Of a stretch of DNA of 64,000 nt, positions 7,698 through 16,473 are shown in pieces. Each line of letters starts with the position of its first letter. Within the stretch, counting starts at the first letter, position 1. The position numbers were made by a program, and so were the translations under genes. The notes beneath the pieces were generated by a model. That model had not been told where the DNA came from, made no database searches, and saw only the letters and a program-made list of their open reading frames with translations. The stretch is from Parapedobacter sp051400755 (GTDB lineage: Bacteria; Bacteroidota; Bacteroidia; Sphingobacteriales; Sphingobacteriaceae): the NCBI RefSeq assembly GCF_051400755.1, contig NZ_JBLFFL010000001.1:372001-436000 (forward strand), written 5' to 3'.

Positions 7698-10121
7698 TTA
7701 ATCCGCCTTATTCTTCACATACTTCTCCAGCCATTGATCCATCTCCCACAGGGTGTGATAAACAGATTCTTTGGCGCGGTAGCCGTGCAATTCTTTGGGA
7801 AGGAAAACCAACCGGATGGTCCCGCCATGCCCTTTGATAGCGGCATATAGGCGCTCGCTGTTGATCGGAAATGTTCCTGAATTGTCATCGTCCATGCCGT
7901 GGATAAGCAAGATCGGGGTTTTGATTTTATCGGCGAAGCTGAACGGCGACATCTGATAGTAAACCTCGGGCGCCTGCCAATACGTGCGCGGCTCGGCTTG
8001 GAAGCCAAAGGGTGTCAGCGTACGGTTGTAGGCCCCGCTTCTGGCGAGCCCCGCAGCAAACAGGTTGGTATGCGCAAGCAGGTTGGCGGTCATGAAGGCA
8101 CCGTAGGAGTGTCCGCCTACGCCCACGCGCTTGGGATCTGCAACACCGAGACCGGCCACGTAGTTAATGGCCGCTTCCGCGTTGGCCTGTAATTGGGGCA
8201 CGAACGTATCGTTGGGCTCTTCGTCGCCCTCGCCCACAATGGGCATGTCGGCATTGTCAAGCACTGCATATCCGCGGGTGACCCAATAGATGGGCGAACC
8301 CCAGGAGATCCGGGTGAAACGATAAGGCGACCCCTTGATTTGGCTGGCCGCCGCCGCCGTTTTAAATTCCCGGGGATAGGCCCACATCAGCATCGGAAGC
8401 GGTCCGTCCTCTTTCTTGTACCCCTTGGGCAGATAGAGGGTGCCCGTGAGTGTCAAGCCATCGTTCCGGGGATATGAGAGCTGTTGCTTCTGTACGCCCT
8501 TGAGCGAAGGATAAGGATCTGGGAAGGCTGTAATAGGGGTCATCGACCGATTTTTGAGGTTCACGCTGTAATAATTAGGCGCTTCCTCCAGCGACTCCCG
8601 GGAGATGATCAGCGTACCGGTATTGTCAAAAAACACCGGAGATTCGTAATACGGCGCCTGCGAGCGGAACAAGGTATCCGTCTTGCCGGATAACAGATTC
8701 CACCGCATCACAAAAGGCCTATCGCCCTCGGGCGAAGCCCCCGACGAAATGGTGAAAACTGTCGGCTGCTTGCCTTTATCCAACAACAATACCGAGTGAT
8801 CATAGGCGTTTGGCGTGTACACAAAGCGACCGGGGTCGGTATAGGTATCTTCCGAAGAACGGTCGGCAATGGTTTTGATCGTATCCCCGCTATTGGAATC
8901 AAACAGGGTCATCTTTTCCGCCCGGGTCTGCCGCCACCGTTCGCTCAATATCGCATAGTCCTTGTCTGCCCAGGTAATCCCCCCATACCGCAGTGTGGTG
9001 CTGATCAGCTTGGTGGGCTCGGCTGCAAAGGGGGCGTCCAGCTGGTACACCGCATCGCGCTGGTCAACTTCTTTCCGTGCAATCCCCCCATCCAATGCTT
9101 CCGCCCAATACAAGGTCGCCGGTTTATCCGGGCGCCAGTCATATCCCCGGGGTCCGGGCGTCACGTTGTCAAAACCGATGGGCACATTGTCGGCCAGCGG
9201 CGCCTCATACAATTTTTTTACTTCGGTGCCCTTGCTGTCCCAAACCAATACATGGTAAGGGAAGGAGAATACCGGCACCAAGTAGGAATAAGGGTGCTCT
9301 ACACGTTGTACCAGGAGGTAACTCCCGTCCGGGGAGTAGCGCAGGGAGCGGTAAATCCCCGGCGTGCCGATGGTAGTGATGCCGCCTTGAAGGTCTACCA
9401 AACCCAGCTGAGCCGTCATGAAGTAGTCAAACAACGTTTCGTCGTATGGGTTTTCGAGCAGATTCTGGTAGGTACGTGAAGGCGCTTCCTTGCCTAAGTT
9501 TTCCTGCACGACAGGGCCTGTAGGCACTTCATTGGCTTTGGGCAGTTCACCCCTTCCTTCTGGGACAAACTTGGCCAATATCCGTTCCCCGTCGGGTGTC
9601 CAGGAAAGCGTAGAGCCGAATGCATCGTTCAACGGTTTTTCGACCAGTTTTCTGGCGCTGAATTGCTGCATATCGGCCAGCCAGAGTTCCACCGTAGTGG
9701 AAGTGCTGTTGCTGAAGGCGATCCATTTCTCATCGGGACTCAGCGTCACGTTGCCGATGCGTGCCTCGGCAGGTAACCCCGCGATCGGATTCTCCCGACC
9801 GGTTTTTACATCCTTTACCACGATGGCGGTAAATCCACTGCCCTCACCGGCATTGTTGGCCGGATTGAGCCGCAAGCCCGCCAACCCCAACACCGGCTGG
9901 GAAATATCGGCTATCGTCGGATAGTCCGGACGATCGAGCAACAGCATCTTGTCCCTACTTTTGGTAAACACGACCGAAGGCGTCGTCGGTGCATCCACCA
10001 GTTCGCGGATACTCTCGGGTGGCGCTTGGTAGGTTAGGCTGTTTTGGGCAATCGCCGTCGATAAAAACAGCAATAAAAATAGCATCAGTGCGATGCCATG
10101 CGGTGTATACGTTCTTTTCAT
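7698..10121 (-). CDS. S9-family prolyl oligopeptidase
   Basis: An 807-residue secreted peptidase with a signal peptide (ALMLFLLLFLSTAIA). An N-terminal beta-propeller region (repeats such as LSPDEKWIAFSNS, YSPDGSYLLVQR) is followed by an alpha/beta-hydrolase domain. The catalytic triad is visible: Ser in GHSYGAFM near residue 670, Asp in LIHGMDDDNSG near 745, and His in ELHGYR near 777. The size fits Bacteroidota S9 peptidases of the glutamyl-endopeptidase-like branch. It converges with the sigma-linked gene with only five bases between, and is a stand-alone gene. Confidence 0.9.
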   Translation of the reverse strand: MKRTYTPHGIALMLFLLLFLSTAIAQNSLTYQAPPESIRELVDAPTTPSVVFTKSRDKMLLLDRPDYPTIADISQPVLGLAGLRLNPANNAGEGSGFTAIVVKDVKTGRENPIAGLPAEARIGNVTLSPDEKWIAFSNSTSTTVELWLADMQQFSARKLVEKPLNDAFGSTLSWTPDGERILAKFVPEGRGELPKANEVPTGPVVQENLGKEAPSRTYQNLLENPYDETLFDYFMTAQLGLVDLQGGITTIGTPGIYRSLRYSPDGSYLLVQRVEHPYSYLVPVFSFPYHVLVWDSKGTEVKKLYEAPLADNVPIGFDNVTPGPRGYDWRPDKPATLYWAEALDGGIARKEVDQRDAVYQLDAPFAAEPTKLISTTLRYGGITWADKDYAILSERWRQTRAEKMTLFDSNSGDTIKTIADRSSEDTYTDPGRFVYTPNAYDHSVLLLDKGKQPTVFTISSGASPEGDRPFVMRWNLLSGKTDTLFRSQAPYYESPVFFDNTGTLIISRESLEEAPNYYSVNLKNRSMTPITAFPDPYPSLKGVQKQQLSYPRNDGLTLTGTLYLPKGYKKEDGPLPMLMWAYPREFKTAAAASQIKGSPYRFTRISWGSPIYWVTRGYAVLDNADMPIVGEGDEEPNDTFVPQLQANAEAAINYVAGLGVADPKRVGVGGHSYGAFMTANLLAHTNLFAAGLARSGAYNRTLTPFGFQAEPRTYWQAPEVYYQMSPFSFADKIKTPILLIHGMDDDNSGTFPINSERLYAAIKGHGGTIRLVFLPKELHGYRAKESVYHTLWEMDQWLEKYVKNKAD

Positions 10122-10214
10122 GACTTTTTTTAGTGTTAATCGTGTCAGTTCATCAAATATGAACCATTTTTACTAAAAAAATAGCCTAGTAACTATCAAG
10201 TTACGTTTTTTGAA

Positions 10215-10694
10215 TCAGTTTCGCTCAATCAAACACACGGCATATGCCACTACACCCTCTTGCCTACCGATAAAACCCATTGTTTCATTGGTAGTAGCCT
10301 TTATGGAGATGTCTTCTGAAGTAATACCTGCTGCCGATGCGATGTTTTGTTTCATATCCGTGATGTACGGCTTAATTTTAGGCGCCTCCAGGCATAACAT
10401 CGCATCGATGTTGCCTACCGTCCAGTTACCCTCAGCCAATAACCTGACGCATTCCTCCAGCAATAGTAGGCTGCTGATGCCTTTCCACCGTTCATCCGTA
10501 TTCGGAAAGTGATGACCGATATCACCCAAATTGGCCGCCCCAAGCAGGGCATCACATATGGCATGAACCAACACATCGGCATCGGAATGCCCGAAAGCAC
10601 CCGAATGGTGCGGAATCTGTACACCACCCAATAAAAACGGATGCCCCTCCTTGAGCTGATGGACATCAAACCCAAACCCTACTTTTATCTTCAT
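10215..10694 (-). CDS. ispF: 2-C-methyl-D-erythritol 2,4-cyclodiphosphate synthase
   Basis: A 159-residue IspF of the non-mevalonate isoprenoid pathway, which cyclises CDP-methylerythritol 2-phosphate. The metal-binding DVHQ motif lies near the N-terminus (GFGFDVHQ). HSDADVLVHAICDALLGAANLGDIGHHFP and the C-terminal ATTNETMGFIGRQEGVVAYAV are standard. The start at ATG 10694 gives the usual N-terminus MKIKVGFGFD; a start seven codons upstream adds a non-conserved tail. Confidence 0.96.
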   Translation of the reverse strand: MKIKVGFGFDVHQLKEGHPFLLGGVQIPHHSGAFGHSDADVLVHAICDALLGAANLGDIGHHFPNTDERWKGISSLLLLEECVRLLAEGNWTVGNIDAMLCLEAPKIKPYITDMKQNIASAAGITSEDISIKATTNETMGFIGRQEGVVAYAVCLIERN

Positions 10695-10716
10695 ATCGTT
10701 TCTTACTTTATTCAAT

Positions 10717-10793
10717 CACCGATCACCCACCACCGATCACCCATCATCGACCACCCATCACCGACCGCCGATCACCAGTCACCAACCACCATC
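10717..10793. repeat. degenerate tandem repeat (CCGATCACCCACCA-like)
   Basis: About six imperfect units of roughly 13-15 bases built from CCGATCACC, CCCACCA and CCCATCA words. They lie between ispF and the gldJ promoter. A shorter patch in the opposite sense (GTGATCGGTGGTGAGT) appears at about 47832-47847 after the DUF4136 gene. Units vary too much and are too short for CRISPR. Confidence 0.7.
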
Positions 10794-10812
10794 TCAAACA
10801 TAAAGTTATTTT

Positions 10813-10845
10813 TTTGCAGAACACATCAATAATTTACTATTTTTG
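10813..10845 (+). promoter_or_regulatory. gldJ promoter (-33 and -7 elements)
   Basis: A -33 TTTG (10813-10816), a 21-base spacer, and TATTTTTG (10838-10845), an exact TAnnTTTG match. Transcription would start near 10850, about 30 bases before the gldJ start codon. Confidence 0.65.
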
Positions 10846-10882
10846 ATTTCTAGAAAAGAAACGTGTCTTTCTGATGTACCGA

Positions 10883-12442
10883 ATGAAAACAACACATACC
10901 TATCTTGCCCATTTCCTCTCGCTGCTTGTCTGCGGGACGTTATTGAGTTCCTGTAAGAACCGGAGCGGTGTATCGTCCAAAACCGGAGTGGCTTATAACG
11001 ATCCGCATAATGGTGGACTTCAAATCAACCGGAAAGTAAAAGAAGGACCCGGGCCGGGCTTGGTGGTCATTGAAGGCGGCACCTTCGTGATGGGCGGCAG
11101 TCTGAATGAAGACATCACCTACGCCCATGATAACCTGAAACGCCGGGTGACCGTCGCATCTTTTTACATGGATGAAACGGAGGTATCCAACGCCGATTGG
11201 CTGGAATACCTGCATTGGCTCAACCAAAATTTTCCGGAGGATAAAGAACTTTATTACAATGCCCTGCCCGATACACTGGTATGGCGTCAGCCGCTCTCTT
11301 ACAATGAGCCGTATGTAGACCTGTACCTCCGGCACCCTGCGTATCAGGATTACCCGGTGGTGGGTATCACCTGGGAGCAGGCCAATGGCTATTGCGTGTG
11401 GCGTACAGACCGCGTAAATGAGCATATCCTCCGGGAGAAAGGAGCATTGGTCGATTACCGCACGCTGGCAGAATCGCAAGCGCGACCTGCCGAACCGTTC
11501 AATACCGACATCTACCTCAACGGCCAATACCGTGGTGAAGGCATCGACGGCGAAAAGATGCCAAAGGACAATAAGCCCGGTGCCGAAGACGGTGCACGCC
11601 GTCCCGTACGGATGGAAGATGGGGTACTCAAGCAACCCTACCGGCTGCCAACCGAAGCAGAATGGGAGTATGCAGCATTGGGCCTCGTCGGCAATACAGA
11701 ATTCGGAAACATTGAAAGCAGCCGGGTATACCCGTGGAATGGATTGGGCGTACGCTCACCTAAGCGCCGTACACAGGGCTTAATGATGGCCAATTTCAAG
11801 CCTACAGGCGGAGACAACATGGGGGTGGCCGGCTACCTCAACGACGGCGGGGACATCACCGTATCGGTCACCAGTTACCTTCCCAACGACTACGGATTGT
11901 ATAACATGGGAGGCAATGTCAACGAGTGGGTGAGCGATGTCTACCGGCAGCTATCTTACGAGGATTTTGAGGATTTCAATCCGTTCCGCGGCAACGTGTA
12001 TATGGACAAGGAGTATGAAGACCCAGAAAAAGGAATCATTGCCAAAGATAAATATGGCCGCCCCATTAAGGTACCGGCCAAAGCACCAAGAAAACAGACC
12101 TGGGAAGAGCTGCAAACCGCCGCTGCGGATTCCACACAAGCAGGCTTCGACCATGACGTGCGCGGTCACGCAGACGAAACGAACGAAGAGTTGTATGGCG
12201 TCACGTCATTGATCAATGATAAAGCCAGGGTATACAAAGGCGGATCATGGAACGACCGCGCATATTGGCTCAATCCGGCTACAAGACGCTACATGCAACA
12301 GGATGCATCCGATGCGATGACCGGATTCCGCTGTGCCATGACCTTGGTTGGCTCGCCGGTAGTCAATACGAAGACGGCACCCTCCTTCCCAGCAAACCGG
12401 ACCCAAGGGCAGGGCAGCAAGAAAGTATTGGGGATTTTTTAG
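10883..12442 (+). CDS. gldJ: gliding motility lipoprotein GldJ (FGE-sulfatase fold)
   Basis: A 519-residue lipoprotein with lipobox LLSSC at Cys24 when started at ATG 10883; an ATG three codons upstream is also possible. The body is a formylglycine-generating-enzyme-like domain (VVIEGGTFVMGGS, FYMDETEVSNADWLEYLHWL, YRLPTEAEWEYAA, YGLYNMGGNVNEWVSDVY, YKGGSWNDRAYWL, GFRCAM). This matches GldJ/GldK proteins. The long insertion (EDFEDFNPFRGNVYMDKEYEDPEKG) and C-terminal tail fit GldJ, which stabilises the gliding and type IX secretion motor complex. GldK is the main alternative. Confidence 0.85.
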   Translation: MKTTHTYLAHFLSLLVCGTLLSSCKNRSGVSSKTGVAYNDPHNGGLQINRKVKEGPGPGLVVIEGGTFVMGGSLNEDITYAHDNLKRRVTVASFYMDETEVSNADWLEYLHWLNQNFPEDKELYYNALPDTLVWRQPLSYNEPYVDLYLRHPAYQDYPVVGITWEQANGYCVWRTDRVNEHILREKGALVDYRTLAESQARPAEPFNTDIYLNGQYRGEGIDGEKMPKDNKPGAEDGARRPVRMEDGVLKQPYRLPTEAEWEYAALGLVGNTEFGNIESSRVYPWNGLGVRSPKRRTQGLMMANFKPTGGDNMGVAGYLNDGGDITVSVTSYLPNDYGLYNMGGNVNEWVSDVYRQLSYEDFEDFNPFRGNVYMDKEYEDPEKGIIAKDKYGRPIKVPAKAPRKQTWEELQTAAADSTQAGFDHDVRGHADETNEELYGVTSLINDKARVYKGGSWNDRAYWLNPATRRYMQQDASDAMTGFRCAMTLVGSPVVNTKTAPSFPANRTQGQGSKKVLGIF

Positions 12443-12449
12443 TTAGTTT

Positions 12450-12496
12450 GAGACATTAGATATCAGACAGGAGACGTTAGACGTTAGACATTAGAC
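12450..12496. repeat. TTAGAC-type microsatellite
   Basis: Short imperfect repeats of GACATTAGA/GACGTTAGA words directly after gldJ. This is low-complexity intergenic sequence with no coding potential. Confidence 0.5.
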
Positions 12497-12539
12497 AAAC
12501 ACGGCCGCATCGCCTTCTTGGCACCATGCGGCCGTGTTT
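12497..12539. terminator. bidirectional hairpin terminator between gldJ and the DUF4270 gene
   Basis: Perfect 14-bp arms (AAACACGGCCGCAT, 12497-12510, and ATGCGGCCGTGTTT, 12526-12539) around a 15-base loop. It lies between two convergent genes and ends in TTT on both strands, fitting a shared intrinsic terminator. Confidence 0.8.
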
Positions 12540-12631
12540 GCGTTCATAGCTGACCCCACTACGCAATACAACCAACTAAAAAGAGCATCCGCTTCACGAA
12601 TGCTCCCTTTTATAGGTCGAAATCCGTACGA

Positions 12632-14101
12632 TTAGTTGGCGGACTCGGTATAATAAATATTCAGTTTCATTTTCAGATTGGGGTCTGTGCCATGCTGGAT
12701 GACTGCCCGATTGCCGGTATTCAACACGGGATAATAAGGCACCGAATTGTCAGAAGCGGCCGCAGGGGCTACAAAAAACTCGCTGCTATTTATTTTGCCT
12801 AAGAGCAGATCCTGAATATAGGAGGTCAGGTGAAAAACATAGCGCTTTTTACCGCTATCCAAATGGCCGCCAAAGGCCATCCATTGCCCGTTATATCGAT
12901 ACCAAAGGCTACGTCCATCACCCGAAAAACCATTGCTGCTTGAACGGGAGTCGCCGTCTGGAAGTGGCTGCCGTTGTCCGGCAATGTCTTCACGGTAGAG
13001 CGTAAGGCGCGGTGCCTGGAGTTCAAAATTACCTTCAGGTGTTTCCGAATCGACGTATAGCACCAATTCGGCTTTGTTTACCGCGATGTTGCGTCCTTTC
13101 AACGAATCGATGTACGGTATCCGCAATCGGGTCCGAAGCCCGGCAGGCGCTTGCAGGTAAAAGCGGTCATAACCTCCTGTCGGGTTTTCCAGTTGGGCCT
13201 GCACCTCGGCAGTATAGGTCCGCTTGATGCTTGAGGTAATCCGTTGATAGGTCGATCCGGTGTAGCTATCGCCTATGGTGGTAGGCAAAAACGTGCGCAC
13301 GGTATCAATTCCAGCGGCATCACCCTCTTCCCCGTTGGGCTGCCGATAGACAAGCTCGATGCCCGTGATACCTGACGTGCCTCGTAAAGTCACCAATCCG
13401 CCAATGCCCGTCGTTGCCGCGTCGTCGACGCTCAAGTAGAGCCCCTTCACATGGTCATTAAAGCCCGCCTCTGTGGAAAGCTGGGCCGAATCGATCGACT
13501 CGCTGAACAACTCCTTGAAGAAAGCGGCAGAAAGCGCAATGCGTAGCTGCGGAATATCCTTCACGACGGAATCCTTGCCGTCGATGTATTTGGTTAAGCT
13601 CACGCTATCGGATAGCTTATATGCAAAACGGCTGATCGTCTTGGTGCCGACGACCTCATCACCCACCGCCCATTGTTTGGAAGAATAGGTGCCGTCGGTA
13701 TAAGGCTCTCCCAATTGACGCACTTGCAAGGAAAAAGCAGTATTGAGCGTATCCCCGAAATATTCTGCCCCGTAGGGAAGCACCAATATCACAGAATCCA
13801 TCTCAGCGTCCGGCCGGATACGGGGTACCGAAGCAGGCTTGCCGATGGCCAATGCAAGGTCGGCTACCGTCTCGCCGATCACCGGATCAGCAAACCAACC
13901 GAAAACCGTTTGATTGAATGTGGATGACCGTGCGCTGTCATCCCGTAGCGTGATCGCCTCCAGTGTAAGGGTGTCCGTCAGCACGCCCGTAATCTGATCT
14001 TCCGGGTCTACATCCAGTCCGATTCCCGATGGATTGGTACACGCCCCCAAAACAAAAAGACCTATCAACAGTGTCAATAAGTCCTTGATATGATAATTCA
14101 T
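12632..14101 (-). CDS. DUF4270-family lipoprotein
   Basis: A 489-residue lipoprotein (lipobox VLGAC, Cys21) starting at ATG 14101. The N-terminal block CTNPSGIGLDVDPEDQI, followed by TDTLTLEAITLRDDSARSS and FGWFADPVIGETVADLAL, is characteristic of DUF4270. These surface or periplasmic proteins of unknown function are common in Bacteroidota. The ORF starts 26 bases after the GT5-domain gene ends, so the two are probably cotranscribed, a pairing I recall from related genomes. Confidence 0.85.
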   Translation of the reverse strand: MNYHIKDLLTLLIGLFVLGACTNPSGIGLDVDPEDQITGVLTDTLTLEAITLRDDSARSSTFNQTVFGWFADPVIGETVADLALAIGKPASVPRIRPDAEMDSVILVLPYGAEYFGDTLNTAFSLQVRQLGEPYTDGTYSSKQWAVGDEVVGTKTISRFAYKLSDSVSLTKYIDGKDSVVKDIPQLRIALSAAFFKELFSESIDSAQLSTEAGFNDHVKGLYLSVDDAATTGIGGLVTLRGTSGITGIELVYRQPNGEEGDAAGIDTVRTFLPTTIGDSYTGSTYQRITSSIKRTYTAEVQAQLENPTGGYDRFYLQAPAGLRTRLRIPYIDSLKGRNIAVNKAELVLYVDSETPEGNFELQAPRLTLYREDIAGQRQPLPDGDSRSSSNGFSGDGRSLWYRYNGQWMAFGGHLDSGKKRYVFHLTSYIQDLLLGKINSSEFFVAPAAASDNSVPYYPVLNTGNRAVIQHGTDPNLKMKLNIYYTESAN

Positions 14102-14127
14102 TCGTAAGTAATCTGTCTTTTTCAAAA

Positions 14128-14958
14128 TTATGCTTCCACTTCCGTCTCCAGCTCCACGCTTGAAAACTGTTCGTAAAGGTTGCAATAATTTTCGAATTCT
14201 GCGCTGTCTTCTAGCTCATATGCTGGAATATCGCCCTTTTTAACAATATTTAACAATTGTTCATCCACTGCATCACCCGTCAAGACAACGGCATCGGAAT
14301 AGGACAACGCGCCCTGATACAATCCGACATAATCACCGGCGCCATAGGCCGCTACATCCTCAGTGGTCATGTTGCCCGTTCGGGCAATTTCGGAAAAGTT
14401 CTCGCCCAGGGAAAAATCGACATCTTCCTTGTACAGCGAGTAAATCACTTTCGCGTCCTTAAACGTCGGATCATTCTTGTAAGCGGTCTTTACATACGCT
14501 GGTATCAACGCGCTCATCCAGCCATGGCAATGGATCACATCAGGCGCCCACCCCAACTTCTTCACCGTCTCCAAAGCACCCTTGCAGAAAAACACCGTAC
14601 GCTCGTTGTTGTCTTCAAAAAACTTGCCGCAGTCATCACAGAACACGTGCTTCCGCTGGAAGTATTCCTCATTATCCAAGAAATACACCTGCATGCGCGC
14701 CGCCGGAATGGATGCGACCTTAATGATCAACGGATTGTCGTTGTTATCCACAACGATGTTCATCCCCGAAAGCCTGATGACTTCATGTAATCGGTTTCGG
14801 CGCTCGTTGATGTTCCCGAAGCGCGGCATCAGAATGCGGATTTCGTAACCTTTTTCCTGCATGGCCTGTGGCAGCTGGCGGGTGATTTCAGAAATTTTAC
14901 TTAGTTCGAGGAAAGGCGACATCTCGTGGGTAACAAACAGAATCTTCGTTTTTGCCAT
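14128..14958 (-). CDS. glycogen/starch synthase N-terminal-domain protein (GT5, catalytic half only)
   Basis: A 276-residue protein starting MAKTKILFVTHEMSPFLELSKI, which matches the N-terminal Rossmann domain of glycogen synthases (nucleotide-sugar enzymes with GT-B fold). It also has MPRFGNINERRNRLHEVIRLSGMNI and WAPDVIHCHGWMSALIPAYVK. It stops after this domain; the C-terminal GT-B half that binds ADP/UDP-glucose is missing and no remnant follows. Such stand-alone halves recur in Bacteroidota, so this is likely a family of its own, not a broken gene. The true activity is unknown. A promoter lies at 15007-15014 and the DUF4270 gene follows. Confidence 0.82.
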   Translation of the reverse strand: MAKTKILFVTHEMSPFLELSKISEITRQLPQAMQEKGYEIRILMPRFGNINERRNRLHEVIRLSGMNIVVDNNDNPLIIKVASIPAARMQVYFLDNEEYFQRKHVFCDDCGKFFEDNNERTVFFCKGALETVKKLGWAPDVIHCHGWMSALIPAYVKTAYKNDPTFKDAKVIYSLYKEDVDFSLGENFSEIARTGNMTTEDVAAYGAGDYVGLYQGALSYSDAVVLTGDAVDEQLLNIVKKGDIPAYELEDSAEFENYCNLYEQFSSVELETEVEA

Positions 14959-15006
14959 CTCCAATTTATTGTTTTTAATTTGTATTAGAAAAGTAAAATC
15001 GGTTTG

Positions 15007-15014
15007 CAAAGATA
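15007..15014 (-). promoter_or_regulatory. -7 promoter element of the GT5-domain/DUF4270 operon
   Basis: On the minus strand TATCTTTG is an exact TAnnTTTG match. An ATTG lies about 20 bases upstream as a partial -33. The leader would be about 45 bases. The rest of the gap 14959-15252 shows nothing else except the opposite-facing promoter at 15238. Confidence 0.6.
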
Positions 15015-15237
15015 ATCAATTTTTATCAATATACCAATTAGTTACACCGATGCATGACGAGATAACATAAAAAATTATCATTTTTGCCAAACAAAAAACG
15101 GATCAACCTGTTGAAAACAGCTAAGACCAAAGCATTGTTGCAAGAATCTCCCCGGCATTTATTTTTTGCGTGAAGACACCATCTGTATTGTTGAATCCGA
15201 ATGTTATTTTCCATGCTTGATTTAAGCTTTGTTTTCA

Positions 15238-15245
15238 TAAATTTG
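15238..15245 (+). promoter_or_regulatory. -7 promoter element of the antitoxin-like gene
   Basis: TAAATTTG matches TAnnTTTG exactly and ends seven bases before the ATG at 15253. A TTG sits 18 bases upstream. The mRNA would have almost no leader. Confidence 0.5.
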
Positions 15246-15252
15246 TACCACT

Positions 15253-15459
15253 ATGGTAATAGAACGCATTGAAGACAACCAGATCAAGATTACGCTATCA
15301 TCGGCAATTGATAGCTTTGGCTTGCAGCGCTTGATTGATTACATCAATTATTTGGAATCCGTTGCCAAGAACAAAGCCACCCAGGCCGATGCAGACCAAT
15401 TAGCTGACGAAGTCAATGCGTCTTGGTGGAATAAGAACAAAACCCGTTTCGTCAAGTGA
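15253..15459 (+). CDS. small antitoxin-like protein
   Basis: A 68-residue acidic helical protein (LIDYINYLESVAKNKATQADADQLADEVNASWWNKNKTRF). The tail ADEVNxxWWxKNKxRF is one I associate with antitoxins encoded directly before PIN-type toxins in Bacteroidota. Its stop codon overlaps a GTG that opens a frame beginning VNLIVDAE, similar to the start of a PIN toxin, but that frame soon breaks. The gene may thus be an orphan antitoxin. Function is inferred from pattern only. Confidence 0.5.
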   Translation: MVIERIEDNQIKITLSSAIDSFGLQRLIDYINYLESVAKNKATQADADQLADEVNASWWNKNKTRFVK

Positions 15460-15579
15460 ACCTAATCGTTGACGCGGAGACAAAAAGTTGGTGGCAGGGT
15501 TGGCAAAAAAGGGATTTTCCGAATTTCTCGACACCGAGTCGGTATACCAATTGAGGAACCAATTGAAATCCGGCTGATA
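15456..15579 (+). pseudogene. possible remnant of a PIN-type toxin gene
   Basis: A GTG at 15456 overlaps the antitoxin-like stop (GTGA) and opens a frame beginning VNLIVDAETKSWW, which stops at 15554. A second frame, shifted by one phase, continues to about 15579 (LAKKGFSEFLDTESVYQ). The four-base overlap and the hydrophobic-VD start recall the toxin of a TA pair, but the remaining sequence is far too short. It could also be chance. Confidence 0.3.
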
Positions 15580-15626
15580 TACCTTTCAAATCTAGGGTTT
15601 ACCATTATTGTTGCAAATTCTATTCA

Positions 15627-16463
15627 GTGAAAACTTTTAAAACCAAAAACACACTGCATACGCACCTGCAGCGTTACCGGCACAACGGCCTACGCATTGC
15701 TTTCGTTCCGACCATGGGAGCACTGCACCAAGGCCATATTGCACTTGTCAACCACGCCAAGAAATTGGCCGACGTGGTGGTATGCAGCATCTTTGTAAAC
15801 CCCACGCAGTTCAACGACCCCAAAGACCTGGAGAAATATCCCCGCCCCATTGAGCGGGACACCGCCCTGTTGCGAGACGCCCAATGCGATGTGCTTTTCC
15901 AACCGGAGGTGGAGGAACTATATGCCCCCGGTGAACAATGGCACCTCGACCTCGGCGGACTGGATGATGTGTTAGAGGGGCTGCATCGCCCGGGGCATTT
16001 CCAAGGCGTCACCCAAGTGGTGAAGAAGCTTTTCGATGCGGTGCAACCGGACGTGGCCTGCTTCGGCCAGAAAGACTTCCAGCAATACCGGGTGGTAGCA
16101 TATATGGTGGACACGTTGCAGTTGCCCGTGACGCTGGAAATGTGCCCGACCATCCGCGAGCCGGATGGACTGGCCATGAGTTCACGCAATGTGCGGCTGA
16201 CGGAACAGGGACGTAGACAGGCGCTGGCACTGTATCGCACGTTGCGCCAGGCGAAAGCCGATAGGGATAGCCACACCCTGCAAGCCCTACGGAAAAACGC
16301 GATCAAAACATTAGAAAACAGCCCCGGTGTCCAGCTGGAATATTTCGCGATCTACGATGCCGACACCTTTCAGGAAGTACAGGAGGGGTCTGGCCGGAAC
16401 CTGGTGGCCTTGGTAGCCGCGTGGGTGGATGGCGTGCGGCTGATTGATAATGTGTTGCTGTGA
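15627..16463 (+). CDS. panC: pantothenate synthetase
   Basis: A 278-residue PanC that joins pantoate and beta-alanine with ATP in the cytoplasm. The nucleotide-binding FVPTMGALHQGHIALV (HxGH) and later GQKDFQQYRVV, IREPDGLAMSSRNVRL motifs are intact. The start is GTG at 15627, giving the usual N-terminus MKTFKT. Its partner gene panD lies 2.4 kb downstream on the same strand, separated by an oppositely oriented TlpA-like gene. Confidence 0.95.
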   Translation: MKTFKTKNTLHTHLQRYRHNGLRIAFVPTMGALHQGHIALVNHAKKLADVVVCSIFVNPTQFNDPKDLEKYPRPIERDTALLRDAQCDVLFQPEVEELYAPGEQWHLDLGGLDDVLEGLHRPGHFQGVTQVVKKLFDAVQPDVACFGQKDFQQYRVVAYMVDTLQLPVTLEMCPTIREPDGLAMSSRNVRLTEQGRRQALALYRTLRQAKADRDSHTLQALRKNAIKTLENSPGVQLEYFAIYDADTFQEVQEGSGRNLVALVAAWVDGVRLIDNVLL

Positions 16464-16473
16464 AGCATGCTCA

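Noticed and set aside
10717..10793. Possible CRISPR-like array
   Set aside because: Units are 13-15 bases, imperfect and without distinct spacers, and no cas genes are near; it is a degenerate simple repeat.
14128..14958. Truncated glycogen synthase pseudogene
   Set aside because: The frame ends cleanly with no remnant of the second domain downstream, and it has a good promoter; similar single-domain proteins are familiar in this phylum.
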